Source: Pratylenchus scribneri (taxonomy: Eukaryota > Nematoda > Chromadorea > Rhabditida > Pratylenchidae). Taken from it: a stretch of 64,000 nt of DNA. This document shows positions 10,001 through 24,954 of this stretch, piece by piece; within the stretch, counting starts at the first letter, position 1, and every line of letters starts with the position of its first letter. The notes below the pieces were generated by a model. The model was not told the origin of the DNA, did no database searches, and worked only from the letters and a program-made list of their open reading frames with translations. Where the stretch lies: positions 186,001 to 250,000 of the forward strand of contig JAQSEB010000179.1 in the NCBI GenBank assembly GCA_030063045.1, given 5' to 3'. A program made the position numbers and the translations under genes.

Positions 10001-12447
10001 CATCAATCGAAAGTCAGAAGAAGAAAATGAATGGATTGAACAAAAAAACCCAATACACTGGGGGATTAGTGCTTGAACCAAAGAAAGGTCAGCCTAAAAT
10101 AAAATATTAAATTAAATTGAAATAATTTAGGCCTTTATGATACATTCATTGTTTTGTTGGATTTTAACAGTCTTTATCCGAGTATTATCCAAGAATTTAA
10201 TATTTGTTTCACAACGGTGGACAATGCATTCGCTGATTTGGTTAGTTAAATTCGCATTTTTGCCCAATTAATTTTAATAATTTTTCAGTCTGAAGCCGAT
10301 TTGCCCGTTCCACCGGGGTCAAGCCGTCAGGATGGAATTTTGAAGAATGAAATTCGAAAATTGGTTAATCGCCGGAGAGAAGTCAAAAATTTAATGAAAC
10401 AAGAAAAAGTGGAATCGGAAAAATATCAACAAGTTAACTCAAAATGGGGACATTTTCAATTTAATTTCATTTTTAGTACAATATTCGTCAAATGGGATTG
10501 AAATTAACCGCGAACAGTATGTACGGATGCTTGGGATTCCAAAATTCACGATTTTATGCCAAAACATTGGCCGCAATGATCACTTCAAAGGGAAGAGAGG
10601 TTTTGAAAAAATAATTCAAAAAAAATTTAATTATTTAAATTTAAGCTTTTAATGCACACAAAAACATTGGTCGAAAATGAGAATTTTTCTGTAATTTACG
10701 GTGACACTGATTCCATAATGGTCAATACAAATACAATGGATTTTCAACAGGCAAAATTGCTTGGACAAAAGGTCAGTAAAATGCTAATTAAAATATTAAT
10801 AATTAATTTTATAATTTAAGCTGAAACAAATTGTCAACAAAAATTATTCCCTCCTTGAATTGGACATTGATGGAATTTATAAACGGCTATTATTGCTTAA
10901 AAAGAAGAAATATGCGGCACTTTCGGTCGATTTGAACGATGAGAACAATGCGACACCCGAAATGAAAGGATTGGATATTGTCCGGCGGGATTGGTCCGAA
11001 TTGGCCAAGGATATTGGAGAGTACGAAAATAATTTAATTAAAATGAATAAATTAATCCAATATTTTAAGGGAAATTGTAAATCTCATTCTAACTCCTTCT
11101 CTGGATCGGGACACGCTGGTTGAACGAATCCGAAACAGATTGGCCGAGCGGCGGATTGATTTGGATGAAGGACGATTTGAAATGGAAAAATTTGAAATTC
11201 TCAAACAATTGACCAGGGGCCCGGCCGATTATCGAGACCTAAAATCGCAGCCGCATGCAATAATTGCCCAACGGCTGAATGAATCGAAGAAATTTCGGCT
11301 GAGGCAAGGTGACATTGTCAAATATATAATTTGCAATGATGGAACGAACAATCCGGCCACCCAACGAGGATATCACAGTTCAGAAATATTGGCAAATGAA
11401 GAATTGTCAATTGGTAAATTTAAATTAAATTGTTGATTTATTTATCGATTATTTAATTTCGCAGATAAGAATTATTATTTGGCCCAACAAATTCATCCGA
11501 TTGTGACTCGTTTGGTTGAACCAATTGAAGAATTGGATGCATATCAAATTGCCCAAGTACTTGGTAATAAAATAATCCATTTTAATTGTTTAATTTAAAT
11601 TAATTTTAGGACTGGATCCATCCTCCTATCGTCGAAAGATTGCCCAAAATATTGGAAACATTGGATTCACCGGCCAGAATGAAAATGACCAATTTTCTCT
11701 TGGCTCAAATCAGCAGGATTTTTCGGCATGTGAAGGAATTACCTATGAATGTCCAAAATGTCAAAGATTGAATGTAATCCGAGATGCGGCAACAAAAAAA
11801 GTTAAAAATTAAAATTATTATTTTAATTATTATTTTAATAGGATAATCAATTTCAATTTGGATTGGCTCAATGCCTGGAATGTGGGGAGGATGTACGGAC
11901 ATTTGTGAAAAAACAATTGCATTTGATTATGGCCGATCAAATTAAAAAGAATTGTCAAGTAAAAATAGCAAAAATAATAAAATAAATCAATAATTCAAAA
12001 AAGGTAGTTTATACCTGCGATGATATTACTTGTGGGGCCGAAAGTTATGTGGTTGGACAATTCCAATTTTCTGCTGATGGAATTGCATGCACAAAATGCC
12101 GGACGGGTACATTACGGAAAAATGTAAGGAAAATAAAAATAATTAAATTCATTTTTTATTTTTAGTACCCGGACAGAAAGTTATTCGAGCAACAAACATT
12201 TTTCAAATTTATTACTGATTTGGATGCATTTGGGAAGCAAGAAAAAGGTTTTAAAAATCAAAAATTTAAATTAATTTTGGAATAATTTTCAGCCTTGAAA
12301 ACGAATGGTGCGGAATATGATTTTGTGAAGAAACATTACAAAGAATGCCATTCAATAATTTGCAACTTTTTGGATAAAAATGCCTACAGTAAAGTAGATT
12401 TGTCCGTTGTTTTTGCCCCGCTGGTTATATCAAAAAAGAACAAATAA
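7003..12447 (+). CDS. POLA1: DNA polymerase alpha catalytic subunit
   Basis: A 27-exon chain with consistent phases gives 1426 residues, near the usual 1460. Exons: 7003-7243, 7289-7372, 7414-7484, 7529-7991, 8032-8141, 8189-8293, 8338-8412, 8458-8596, 8644-8807, 8849-8939, 8981-9141, 9188-9366, 9407-9526, 9573-9814, 9863-10087, 10131-10240, 10289-10432, 10477-10599, 10646-10771, 10821-11020, 11070-11413, 11465-11563, 11610-11800, 11842-11958, 12004-12123, 12166-12247, 12293-12447. The protein extends RNA primers made by primase at origins and lagging-strand starts. Family-B motifs are intact: [14 protein letters not shown] (A), [16 protein letters not shown] (B), YGDTDSIM (C) and [21 protein letters not shown] is the pol-alpha signature. 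Two C-terminal zinc modules, CPKC/CLECGE and YTC-TC/CTKC, bind the B subunit and primase. The N-terminus is disordered and acidic with four QxQF repeats. Confidence 0.95.
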
Positions 12448-12664
12448 ATCTCATTCACTGCAATAATTTCAAATTCATCTCCAATTTATTTATTTTATGT
12501 AAAATTTAAACAATTTTGATAAAAGCATAAAATGTCAAAAATCTCGTATAATCAATCAATGGATAAAAGGGAAAAGAAGGAATGCATATTTGGATTATGC
12601 AAAAGATCATTTAAACAAAATAAAAGGGAAGGCACACAAATAAATGAATTGATTCTTCGTCGGT

Positions 12665-14343
12665 TCAAGGCTCAATCTTTAATTTCTTCATTCCCTTTCG
12701 GACATCTGCCTCATCTCCTCCTCCTCCACGCTTCTTTTTCCCATCATATTTCATCCGAACATGGCGTTGCTTCTTTGCTTCCTTTGACTTCTTCCGAATT
12801 TCGCGTTTTTCCGCTTGCATTTTCTCCTTTTCTTCTTTCATTTTCTTCAATTTCCTTTGGATAACCTCCTTAAATTCGGCCGGCATTCCCTTCTTCTTTT
12901 CGAGTTTTTCTTCAATTGCCTCAATTGTTTCCAACCTTTGCGCAAAAGTATTCTGTACAAAATATTAAATTTTATGTGGAATTTACTAATATTTTTGCAT
13001 ACTATCAATTCATGGAGGCCAAATTTGTAGGCCAATTCCAATTTTCTTTGAAATGGGAAATGTTTGCATTTGCGGCGTTCGATCAGGGAATCCTCAATAA
13101 CGCCCAAAAGTTGACCAATTTTGTAGAGAGCTGCAAAGTCGAGAAGTTCCGGAACATTGAAACCTTAAAAATAAGCAAATATTTTTTTTCAAAATTAAAA
13201 TAAAATTACATTCGATTTTCTTATGCGAAAAAATTGCCCGAAATGCCTGGCGAACCAATGAAGGAGTGAACTTTTCATCAATTTGAATTGGATTTTGCAC
13301 ATTTTCGCCTAATCCTCGTTCAATTTGTTCACGAAAAATTGAAGAATTGATTGCAAGCTGAAAAATTAATTTAAAATTGAAATAATTTAGTAACCGCTTC
13401 ACGATGGACAAAAATATTTTCTCCCTTTGATCGAAGGCAAACACGACCGGGCATTTGTTCGAATGTGATGGACGAAATGATGCTAAAATAAAAATTTAAA
13501 ATTTATTCGCATAATTTGAATTTTACTTGGTTCTCGAAATACGAAAAACTCGAACATGAATTTGCAAAGTTTTGGCCCGTTTGACTGCCAATGGTGCAAA
13601 GAAGCGGACCGCCTGCATCGGATCACGTTTTGTGAAGACAATTGTGCGCTAAATTTAATATATTTTTTCCAAAAATTAATTAAAATTGAATACAAAATGA
13701 AGTTTCGGTTCCCTCTTCTTCATTTGTTGTTGTTGTTCTTTCCAACTGACTCGAATTGATGCGACCAAACGCCAAGAGAGAATATCCTGAACCTGATGAT
13801 TTGGCCCATCGACGATTGGTGCGCATTCGGCAGTGAGAAGAAATCCAGGACGTTTGGAGAATTGGCGAAGGCGGCGGGCTCGTGCTATTTTCTTTCCGTG
13901 GGCACGGCGATACTTTTTGCGATAGCCTCGAAAACCAATTGGATGATCTGTAAAATTTATTCAGATTTAATTTTATTCTTTTATCAATTTATTACTCTGA
14001 TTTTGTTGCACTGCCGGGGCACCACCACCTCCAACACGATTGTCGTCCTTCTCCTTCTTATTTGCATTCTTCAAAATCTTTTCCCCGTTGATTTGCTTAT
14101 TGAAGAATTTGAACTTCCTAAATTTTATGTTCATTATTAATTACAATTTTATATATTATACCATTCGAAAAAGCCACATTCAATGCTTTCTGAATGGATA
14201 ATGTCCTGAGGAAATGCCGGGATGTTCATATCAATGCGACTGTCATCAATATTTGCCATTGGTTTGAGCATTCCTTTCGCTTTGAGTCGCTTCTTTATCT
14301 CTTTCCATTTTCCATTCTTATTTGTTTTGTTTGCTGGCAACAT
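12665..14343 (-). CDS. BTB-domain protein with basic coiled-coil tail
   Basis: Eight exons (14162-14343, 13996-14117, 13694-13947, 13527-13648, 13395-13482, 13210-13357, 13003-13163, 12665-12952) give 454 residues. A BTB/POZ-like fold is suggested by ENIFVHREALAINSSIFREQI, then QAFRAIFSHKKIECFNVPELL and LDFAALYKIGQLLGVIEDSL, which follow the pattern of a BTB domain (fxvHkxvLaxxSxxFr ... xLLxxAxxYxI). The first half is a basic region (GFRGYRKKYRRAHGKK) I cannot place. The C-terminus is a highly charged helix (KLKKMKEEKEKMQAEKR) with a Gly/Lys tail that could be a nuclear signal. BTB proteins often act as cullin-3 adaptors or chromatin factors; neither role is shown. It follows Rpt1 on the same strand, 480 bases downstream, with an AATTTTCAG acceptor at 14371-14379 before its ATG, so it may be an operon's second gene. 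Confidence 0.6.
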
Positions 14344-14823
14344 TGTTTAATAATTTTCAATAAAAATATTCTGAAAATTTTGTTGATTTTTTTAAATTAA
14401 TTAAAACTCGAGGATTTTCCTCTAAATTTTCGGATATTTGTAAAAGTAAGATGTAGGTAGGAATTAAATTTTTTATAGGCACCGCACCAAGCACCAGCCC
14501 AAAATGTCTACAGCAAAAAAAAAACCTACAATGGCTTAACGCCAAGGTTTAACTTCCAATTCTCGGAAAGTTCAAGGGATAATTTTGGGTTTTAGCTTTT
14601 GGATTATTTACTTTGAGTTTATTTAAGATTTTTAATAAAAAAAAATAGGTAAATGTGCAATTTGAAATGCAAAATGATATTTAAAAATTAAATTCGGCCA
14701 AAATTTATACCCGAATATTCAACAATAAAAATGTCAACAAAACAAAATAGGGTATAAGAGATCTCAACAACAACAAATAAATAATTATAAGAGATCACAA
14801 CAAGGCATTATTTAAGTCATCAT
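14344..14823 (-). other. Spacer between Rpt1 and the BTB gene
   Basis: 480 bases between same-strand genes. The sequence AATTTTCAG (minus strand, ends at 14371) lies 27 bases before the BTB ATG and looks like a trans-splice acceptor. The rest is AT-rich 3' untranslated or intercistronic sequence with no ORF of note. Confidence 0.45.
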
Positions 14824-16710
<1,887 letters not shown>

Positions 16711-17512
16711 TTTTGTTTTTACTTATTTGTCAAATTTTCTGAAAATCACAACAATCAATAACATAACCCATAACGTTATTTGACATAAAAAAAATGTAAA
16801 AAGCAAAATGTGTTGTATCTTGTTGTGTATACTATGTACTATATTAAATATTATAAACTAAAAAATTTCAATAGACGGACGCCACGCCTTCACGTTATCA
16901 TTTTGATTTTGTGAATTGATTGATAATGCGGTCTAAAATTTTTCTCATTGGACCATTTTTCATTAAAAATTTTCATTTAGATCATTTTGGTCAAAGTTTT
17001 TTGAAATTTTTTTTTCTAAAAAATTTCTCAATTTTTTTAAAAATGTAACTTTTTTCGAAATTTTCCACATTTTATATCACTTTTTTGCGTTTTTATATCA
17101 CTTTTTTACGATTTTATGTAACTTTTTTTCCGTGCCCTATTAATGATTGTTGATTGATAATTGATTTCGTTACAGTCTAGCTAGTTAGCAAGGAGAATTT
17201 TTTATAACAACTAAAAAACTAAATACTTAAACTAACTAGGGAAGTATTGTACTTGGGTGGGGTGTGTAAATAAATAAATTTTAAACCTAAAAAATTTCAA
17301 AATATTACACTTCTTCCAAATTGGCTTTACGCTTTATCATGGCCATAATAATCGAAACCCTTAAAAGGATTTATTTTGAAAAATTAAAAATGTGTGTCTT
17401 TTGGGTTATAGGTTTTTGGCTGTAGTTCTTATGCTTTGTTGAAGGAGTCAAAACTTAAAATACATTTATATTTTCGTATTCAGAAATTTAAATCAATTAT
17501 TTTGTTTTAATA
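16711..17512. promoter_or_regulatory. Divergent intergenic region, Rpt1 / MED23
   Basis: About 800 bases between two divergent starts. It contains a T-rich low-complexity stretch at 17000-17130, in which CACTTTTTT followed by a CG-containing hexamer recurs. A GTATTCAG acceptor at 17476-17483 precedes the MED23 ATG by 29 bases and is a candidate trans-splice site. No gene seen. Confidence 0.45.
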
Positions 17513-20500
17513 ATGGAACACGACCCAAACATTCCATCAACAAGTTCGGCTGCTTTAGCCAATTCATCTACAACCAATGAAAAGCCATCAACATCTGGTA
17601 CTGGACCAATATATCATTCTTGTAAATCGCCGAATTTCAATTATCTTGCCGTTGGAAATGAACCTGACAAATTGAAATGGCTAGTTCTTCAGCATGTAAA
17701 GCCAACCACATTCAAAAAAATGTTTGCTCCATTGATGAGTCGAAATAAGAAAGATAGGATGAAACGGACGGATGAATTAACATGTGTGGAAGCTTGCATG
17801 CTGCTCAGAGTATTGGTTTGTAATATTTGATTTTAATAAACTTTCACACATAAAACATTATTTTAGGAACCACTCGATAAAACAAAACCACCAACTGAGC
17901 TTGAGCAAGCGTGCTATGGTTTAATTGATTTATTGAACACTGAAAAAGTGTTTTTGAATGCTCTGGATCGGATAATCACAAAGATTATAATTACAGCAGC
18001 CAAAGAAAAGATTATAAGTTTGCTGTAAGTTATTCAATAAAATATTTTAATGCATCGAATTGGAATTTAGATTAGCCTGTCAATTATTAGTTACGAGCAT
18101 AGATTTCCGAATGTTGAAACCTCCAAATCCCGAGAAAATTCATTTCGTTCGAAAAAGTATGGATCAAATGGACTATAAAAATTTACGAGATCTATTGAAA
18201 TTATTATTGGTCGAAAAATTGGATAAAATGCATTGCAATTTAAATGAATATCAACATCGAGAATTGGCTCCAATTGAAGAGGTTAATCTGACAATGAGAA
18301 TAATTTTTAAATAATTAATTTGTTTAGTTGGTTATCGATTTAATAGACAGAAAAAAGAATTATTGTCCAGCACTATTTTTTATCACTGAAATTAGCCGCA
18401 TTGACACTGATATTTCTTCAATTCATTTTTTACCGGTTTGTATACTATTTCAATAATGAATAATTATTTTGTTTATTAAACAGCGCGTTTCTCTAAAAAT
18501 TCGGGAAATGGTCGCTTCATTCCGACCATTGGCTGAAATTGGCAGTATGCTTGGTCGTTCATGGATGTGGCCTGTTCCTGCCTCTCCAATCTTTTCTTGG
18601 AGTTCTCAAATTTGGAGTGCTTGGAAATTGGATGAAAAACATTGCAAACTCTATTTCAAAACTCATCTTCCATATAGCAGGTTGTTAAAATAGAATAATT
18701 AATATTTATTATTTCTTAGTGAAAATTCCTCGCCCCAAACTTATCTTCAATATATTCTATTCAAACAGCCGCATGGACAGGATAATTTAGACGTTAATTT
18801 AATTCTTTTTTTAAGCTTTGATTTATTATTTTTAGCATCTTTTACGATTTTCCAACACCCAAAATCCAGCACCACGTCTTCAATGTGACGAAGTAATTCA
18901 ATTGCTCATTTTGGAAGCAATGTGTGCAATGGAGGATTCGGAGCAACCAGTTTTGGCACCAATAAATCAATATAATTGGTAAATAAAAATAAATTTTTTT
19001 AAAAAATAATTTTAGGTTACATCTATCCCATTTGGTTACCTACGCACTTTGGATGGGTAATTGCACATTGAGCCAATTGCTGATGATGCTTTTGCCACAG
19101 TTGAAGAGTTGTCAGGTTTTTTAACTCATTTTTAAACCATGATCGCATTTTTATTTAAGTATTTGCGTGCAAAAGAAGAATTAATGTGGATTCTTCTCCA
19201 ATATATTGCACATGCAAAATCAAAAGAAAATACCCTAATTAATAAGCAACAAGCACAAGGAGGTCATTTGTCAGCAATGATCGCAATGCCACCCAGCGTT
19301 GGTCTCGGTGCCCAAAACAGAGAATTAGTCTTGGAAATATTCAATGTCCTCTATGGACCGGACAAATCCATGAATTGGGGTGACACTTGTTCAACAGAAC
19401 AACCACTAAATATGGTAAAAAATTCGAAAGTATTTTAAAATAATAAAAATTATTCATTTTAGGTTCGTTTTTTCGCCCCAGCCGCCATTTGGATTAATTT
19501 GGTTTCTTCTTCTTTCTTTCCACCCGGAACCGACCATCAACTTCCTCAACCACAACCACCTGAAAAATTGCAAACTCTCATTGATTTTATTGGTTAGTTA
19601 GGAAATGGGAATAAATAAAATAATATTTACATTGAAGAGAAACAATTACGCGATAACAAAGAGCAAAAACAATTGGAAAAGAATCCGGCATTATTGGCTG
19701 TTGTGGCAAATGCTTACAGTAATATTCGAGAAATCTTCGAAAAACATGTTAGTACCATAAAATTACGGATGCTTGGACATCAGGTAATTAACAAAATATA
19801 ATTAAATAATTATTCTAATATTTTTTAGCCAATTCCTCATTCCCAACCACAAATTCAACAGGAAAAATGGTCATTGCCCGGTGGCCGAAAAACTGAACCA
19901 TTTTTGCGAGCACTTGAGCTGACATTTCTTGATTCACTCACATTTTGTGCCAAACGCCAACTTTACAATTATTCTTTGTCGAATGTTTGTAAACCTTTTG
20001 AAAATTTTATGAGTCATTCCCAACAACCGGCCGCACAACAACAACAACCCCCGCAATTTATTTGGAGGTAACTCACAATCAGTCAATGCCTGATATTCTT
20101 GATTCTTGCAGATTGCCATCACCGGCTTTGGTGGAAAGTGCGGCTCGTTTATTGCTAAGCACTGAATTTTGTGACCAAAATGGTTTTTATTTCTACAAAT
20201 TTGCCCAATTTGCCATCAGTTCGCTGAAACCATCAATTCCCATCCAATCTGAGCCGAATGAGTTGCTTTTTGCCAAAAATGATTTATTGGCCATGTTTTT
20301 GGAATTGCTGAATTTTCGGCTTCAAAATATTGGATTTGGATGGAAATGGGATTTAGGCACACGAATTAGTAAGATTTTTTTTAAATCCAATTTAATTCGA
20401 TACTTTAGGTTTCCTAGTGATTGTTATTAATCAAATTATTCACCAAAATGAATTCATCAATCAGTCTCCGGTGCCAAGTCATATTCAACTTTGCCAATTA

Positions 20501-23500
20501 TTCGAACAAACAATGCTTCGTTTTGCCCAATGCACTTGGCCACAGGATATGCTTAACACATTGCAAATGCAAAGTTTTCATCAATATTTCGTGTTCAAAT
20601 GGCTTAAACATATTCCTGAGGTTTATTTTTATTTCATTATTTAAATAAACCAATTAAATTCTCCAAGCTTTGTCGTGCATTTTTATTGAGTGCATTGAGG
20701 GCGGCAAAATTGTTGGGCGATGGACAATTGCAAATAATTGTGCAAGAGATTGGTTGGCAATGGCCTCATTCCGATATTCAATGGTTTCCGGTTGGAGTGC
20801 AACAAATTTTAAATGATCAATCCGCCCAATATGAGCAAGAATGGATTGGAAAACATTCGCAAAGAATGATGGAATTGGAGCAAACAAGTGAAAAAGAAAT
20901 GCAGCAACTTTTTCAGCTGGATGCAGATTATTTTGGGGTAATTAATTAATTGAATAATTAATATTATTAATTAATATTTTTTAAAGATTTCCCAACCTTC
21001 TTCAACAATTTACAACAATCAAACACTTTTAATCTCCATTTTTCGTTGTCTTTACCAATTTCAAATTCCCAATTTTCAACTTCCTTTGCCCACAAAACCA
21101 CCTCATCCAAGTGCACCAAATTTCTTTGCACTTTGTTACAAATTGTTGGGCTCATTGGGCAATCGAAGTTTGCATTTATTGACAAATGCTTTCGTCGATT
21201 GGATTGCATGGAAATGCACTTGGCTTGGCCAACCACAAACAATGCAGCCCCAATCACCGGAAGAATATGATTTGCCACATGTAAATTTAATAAAAAAAAA
21301 TCAATAATTATTTTGCCTTTTAAAGGTCCTAAAAGTGATCAATGATATGTTATTTTCCCATCAATTCCTTTCAATCGATCGACTCCTCTTTTCAATGACA
21401 TTTCATCCAACCGATGATCAATCAATTCGAACTCTTCTCTGTTTATTGTCCGCACTTTTAGACAGTAAATTTTCGCAACTTCCTGAACGATTGCATTCTT
21501 CTTATGCATTTGCCCCGTTGCATTCTCAAACAACCAGTTCAAATTCGGAGGATTTTTTTATGCAAATATCCGAATATTACAAAGTGGGAATATTTTTATT
21601 TAATGAGTAATTTTCAAGTATTTCAGAAATATCCGGAACTTTCATTTGGTGAGCTTTATCGCCGTGCTCTCTCCAATAAAACACCAACAAATGAATCCAA
21701 TAATAATGAAAATATGAATTTACCAATTTATTATGGACATTTGGCAGAACGAATTTGCCCAACCATTGATGTTTTATTGCAACATGCAATCCAAGCAGAT
21801 GTAAAACCATCCGTTTTGGACACTCTTCTTCGCCATTTTTCACCAATTTATCGAATTCATCCACAACCAATGACTTTCCTTTACACAACACTTTATTCAT
21901 TGGATGGAATTTTATTGCAACAAAATGAAAATTCTGCTGGAAGAAATGTACGAAAATTTGTTTTGGAAATTGTTTTGAAATTGGAACAAGAGGAATTACC
22001 GATTGGTCGAACATCGACAATTCCACCAACGGGAAAATTGCTTACAAATGAATTCATTCAACATGACCACCAGGTAAAAATAAAAAATATTTGTGTAAAA
22101 TAATATTTTCAAAGATGCCACCAATCAAATTTTGTCGAGTCCTCGTTGAGAGAATTGTTCAATCCAGCACATATACTCATCAACCGCCTCCATTTGTTCA
22201 TCGAGATTGGCGTTTTGCGGAATTTTCGGTAAATTAAAATCCATTTTATCATAATTTGAATTTGTATATTTTAGCCAGCCGCACAAGCATTGACCAGTGC
22301 TTGGATTGAATTGATGGCATCTCGATATTCACCGGAGGAAATTGTGGATGCCCTCGTCCAAATGGCAATCCAAAAACCAATTTCCAGGCCAATGGTATTT
22401 TGAATATTTGTTTGGATATTTTAATTATTAATTAAATTTTAGGACACATTGAATGCACTGGGCCTTCTTTTGACCGGCTTACCTTCTTCATTTCAATTCG
22501 CTTTTCTCAATAAAATTGAACAATCTTTTGATTGGGAACAAATTGCAAGCACCGACGCCGATCCATCCCAACTATTTGAGTCTCTTTCAAATGAAGTTTA
22601 TTTGCGTTCGGAAAGTCAAATATTATCAATGTTGGCCTTAATACATTCATTTTGCCAACATGGAGGAAACAATTCATTGGGCATAATTCCGGATTTAATC
22701 AATTATCGATTGGCTAAAAAAGTTCAAAATGAGGCACAATTATTGTATTTTCTTCGAATTGTGGTAAATTTAATTTTTGTTTATTACTTAATAAACAAAA
22801 ACAAAAGGTACCATACCTGCAGAGAATACATGAAAAGGAAAGAAGCAGGCATATGACCGAGGTAAATAGTAAATAGAATTAAATACGCTTAAGTTCTTTT
22901 CTCAAATTTAGATTGTCACAATTTATCAAGTACTCGGCTCTCTCACCCAAAAAATCGGCCAACTCCGTTATGAAGACACAATTTGTGATTTACTTTATCA
23001 ATTCAAATATATGTTTGTTGGCTACACTTTGAAGGAACAAACCGAAATGGCAATTCGCACATTTCCTGTAACACTTTAAAATATTAAATAAATTATTGAG
23101 AATTTAAAATTGAAGGATTCAATGAGGGAAAAACTCAAATTCCTTTTGACCCATTCATCCAGTGTGGCAACGGAAAGTCAACAACAACAAATGCAACAAA
23201 TTCTCCAACAACAACAGCAAATTTTGGTTGGTTTTGTTTTCTATTGGAATAATATTATTTGCGGGACAATGATGAATATATTTACGGGAATTTGGATGAA
23301 ATTCGATCGTGTATTCTTAATTTGGATAGTAGATCTGAGTCCCTTAATCATTAAAAAATTATATTAATTTTTTTTAATCATTATATTTTTTGTTTAGCAG
23401 CATCAATTCTCACAAGGAAGTCTTCTTTCCGGTCCTGGGCCAATGTCCACTGCTGCGATGATGGCTGCCGCCGCCGCCCAACATCAAATTGGTCATTCAA

Positions 23501-24676
23501 AACAACAACAACATCCACCGCCTCAATTCCCCCAAATTCCTGTTCATCTGCAACAACCGCCGCCATTTGGACCACCTCCTCCTTCAATCCATGGCCAACC
23601 ATCTTTTGATCCAGCAATGGCAGCCGCTGCCCATCAACCGGCATTGATTGAAATGTTAAGAAGACAAAGCAGCAGGGAAAGTGGAAGCGGAGATGGAGGA
23701 GGCCCAACAACAACAACATTGGCTGGGTTGATGACCACCACAATGGGCGGAACGGCATCAACAACAAATCCATTGGTATTTTATTTTTATTTGCACTCAG
23801 CGTTCAAATAGTCCAATGGTTTAACAGCTTGGATTTTATTAAAAAGGAACAAAAGTTCAATAACAGTCAAAGGACAATGATGTGAAATTATTGTTGGTGA
23901 ATCAACAATGTGCCCACCTTTGTTTCCCTATTGGACTGAGTCCTTTGACTTTTTTTTACCAATATCAAATATTATTTATAGCGTATTATATATCAATATA
24001 ACTGTAAAATTTTCTTTTTAGTCATTGTCGGGCATCACATCGATCAGCGGGAATTCATCAAATGCTTCCCCAAATCCTCCACCACAATTTCCAACAACTT
24101 CGGCGACATCATCTGCTGGCCCCTCACAACAATTGGCCCCACCTCCACCGTATTCCCAAATGCATCATCCATCGTCAGCAACCGGCGGAATGCCCCAAAT
24201 GGTGACTGCAATGGGCCAAAGTAATTCTAAATATTTCTCATTAAAAATAAATTCCCCCACCCAATATTAGTGCCTCCATTTCCCCATGGACAAATGCCAA
24301 TCACAAGTGGTGGACAATTTCATCCGGCCAACTTTCAACAAATGATTGCTCAACAACAAATGGCAGCTGCCCAACAAGGCCAATTCATTCCAGCACAAGG
24401 TCCTCCACCAGATTTTCACAAACATTCTGATTTTCACAAACATTTTGATTTTCAGGACAACAGCAATTCATTCCACAACACCAAATGAACCCACAGCAAA
24501 TGGGATATGCCACAGCCCAACAACAGCAGGTTATTCATTTGTAAATGATAAATTCAACAGTATCATTTAAATTTTAGCAAATGGCCCAAATGGGAGGAGT
24601 AAATCGAAGGCCAAATACGGAGGATGGACAAACAATGCAACCCAATTCTGGCCAATTCCCTCCTCAATTCCAATAA
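17513..24676 (+). CDS. MED23: Mediator complex subunit 23 (SUR-2)
   Basis: A 29-exon chain gives about 1850 residues. Exons: 17513-17815, 17867-18024, 18071-18281, 18328-18435, 18484-18680, 18720-18792, 18836-18978, 19016-19115, 19160-19414, 19463-19592, 19638-19783, 19829-20067, 20112-20368, 20409-20620, 20668-20937, 20987-21280, 21326-21583, 21627-22073, 22115-22228, 22275-22394, 22443-22763, 22808-22861, 22912-23067, 23116-23226, 23401-23775, 24022-24220, 24271-24399, 24456-24529, 24578-24676. MED23 links activators such as Ras/MAPK-driven Elk-type factors to RNA polymerase II. Matches to the family include VIDLIDRKKNYCPALFFITEI and SWSSQIWSAWKLDE. The last about 350 residues are low-complexity Q/P/M-rich sequence (QQQQHPPP, AQQQMAAAQQG), longer than in vertebrates. 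The acceptor before 23401 is TAGCAG, so one glutamine may be alternatively included. Confidence 0.88.
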
Positions 24677-24954
24677 AATTTATACATATATTATTTTTAT
24701 TGTTATTCAATTTCAGTGATAAATCGAGTTATTTCCCATTATTAAATAAATTTACAAAATTTACTATCCATATCCATGTTAAATAAAATTGACATCAGTA
24801 AATTCAATATTCCTGCTGCTGTGCTAGACTCTAGACACCCTCATTCTCCTTATCAACAGCTGCTGATAACAAAATTAGGCCGAATTAGGGCTGCTAGTAA
24901 ATACCCCAGACCAAGACCAATCCCATTGAATCAAAATAATTCGCTTTTAATAAA
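24677..24954 (+). other. Short spacer MED23 to CHK kinase-like gene
   Basis: 278 bases between same-strand genes. TTTCAG at 24711-24716, about 35 bases after the MED23 stop, could be the trans-splice acceptor of the downstream gene; it would leave a leader of about 240 bases. Confidence 0.4.
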
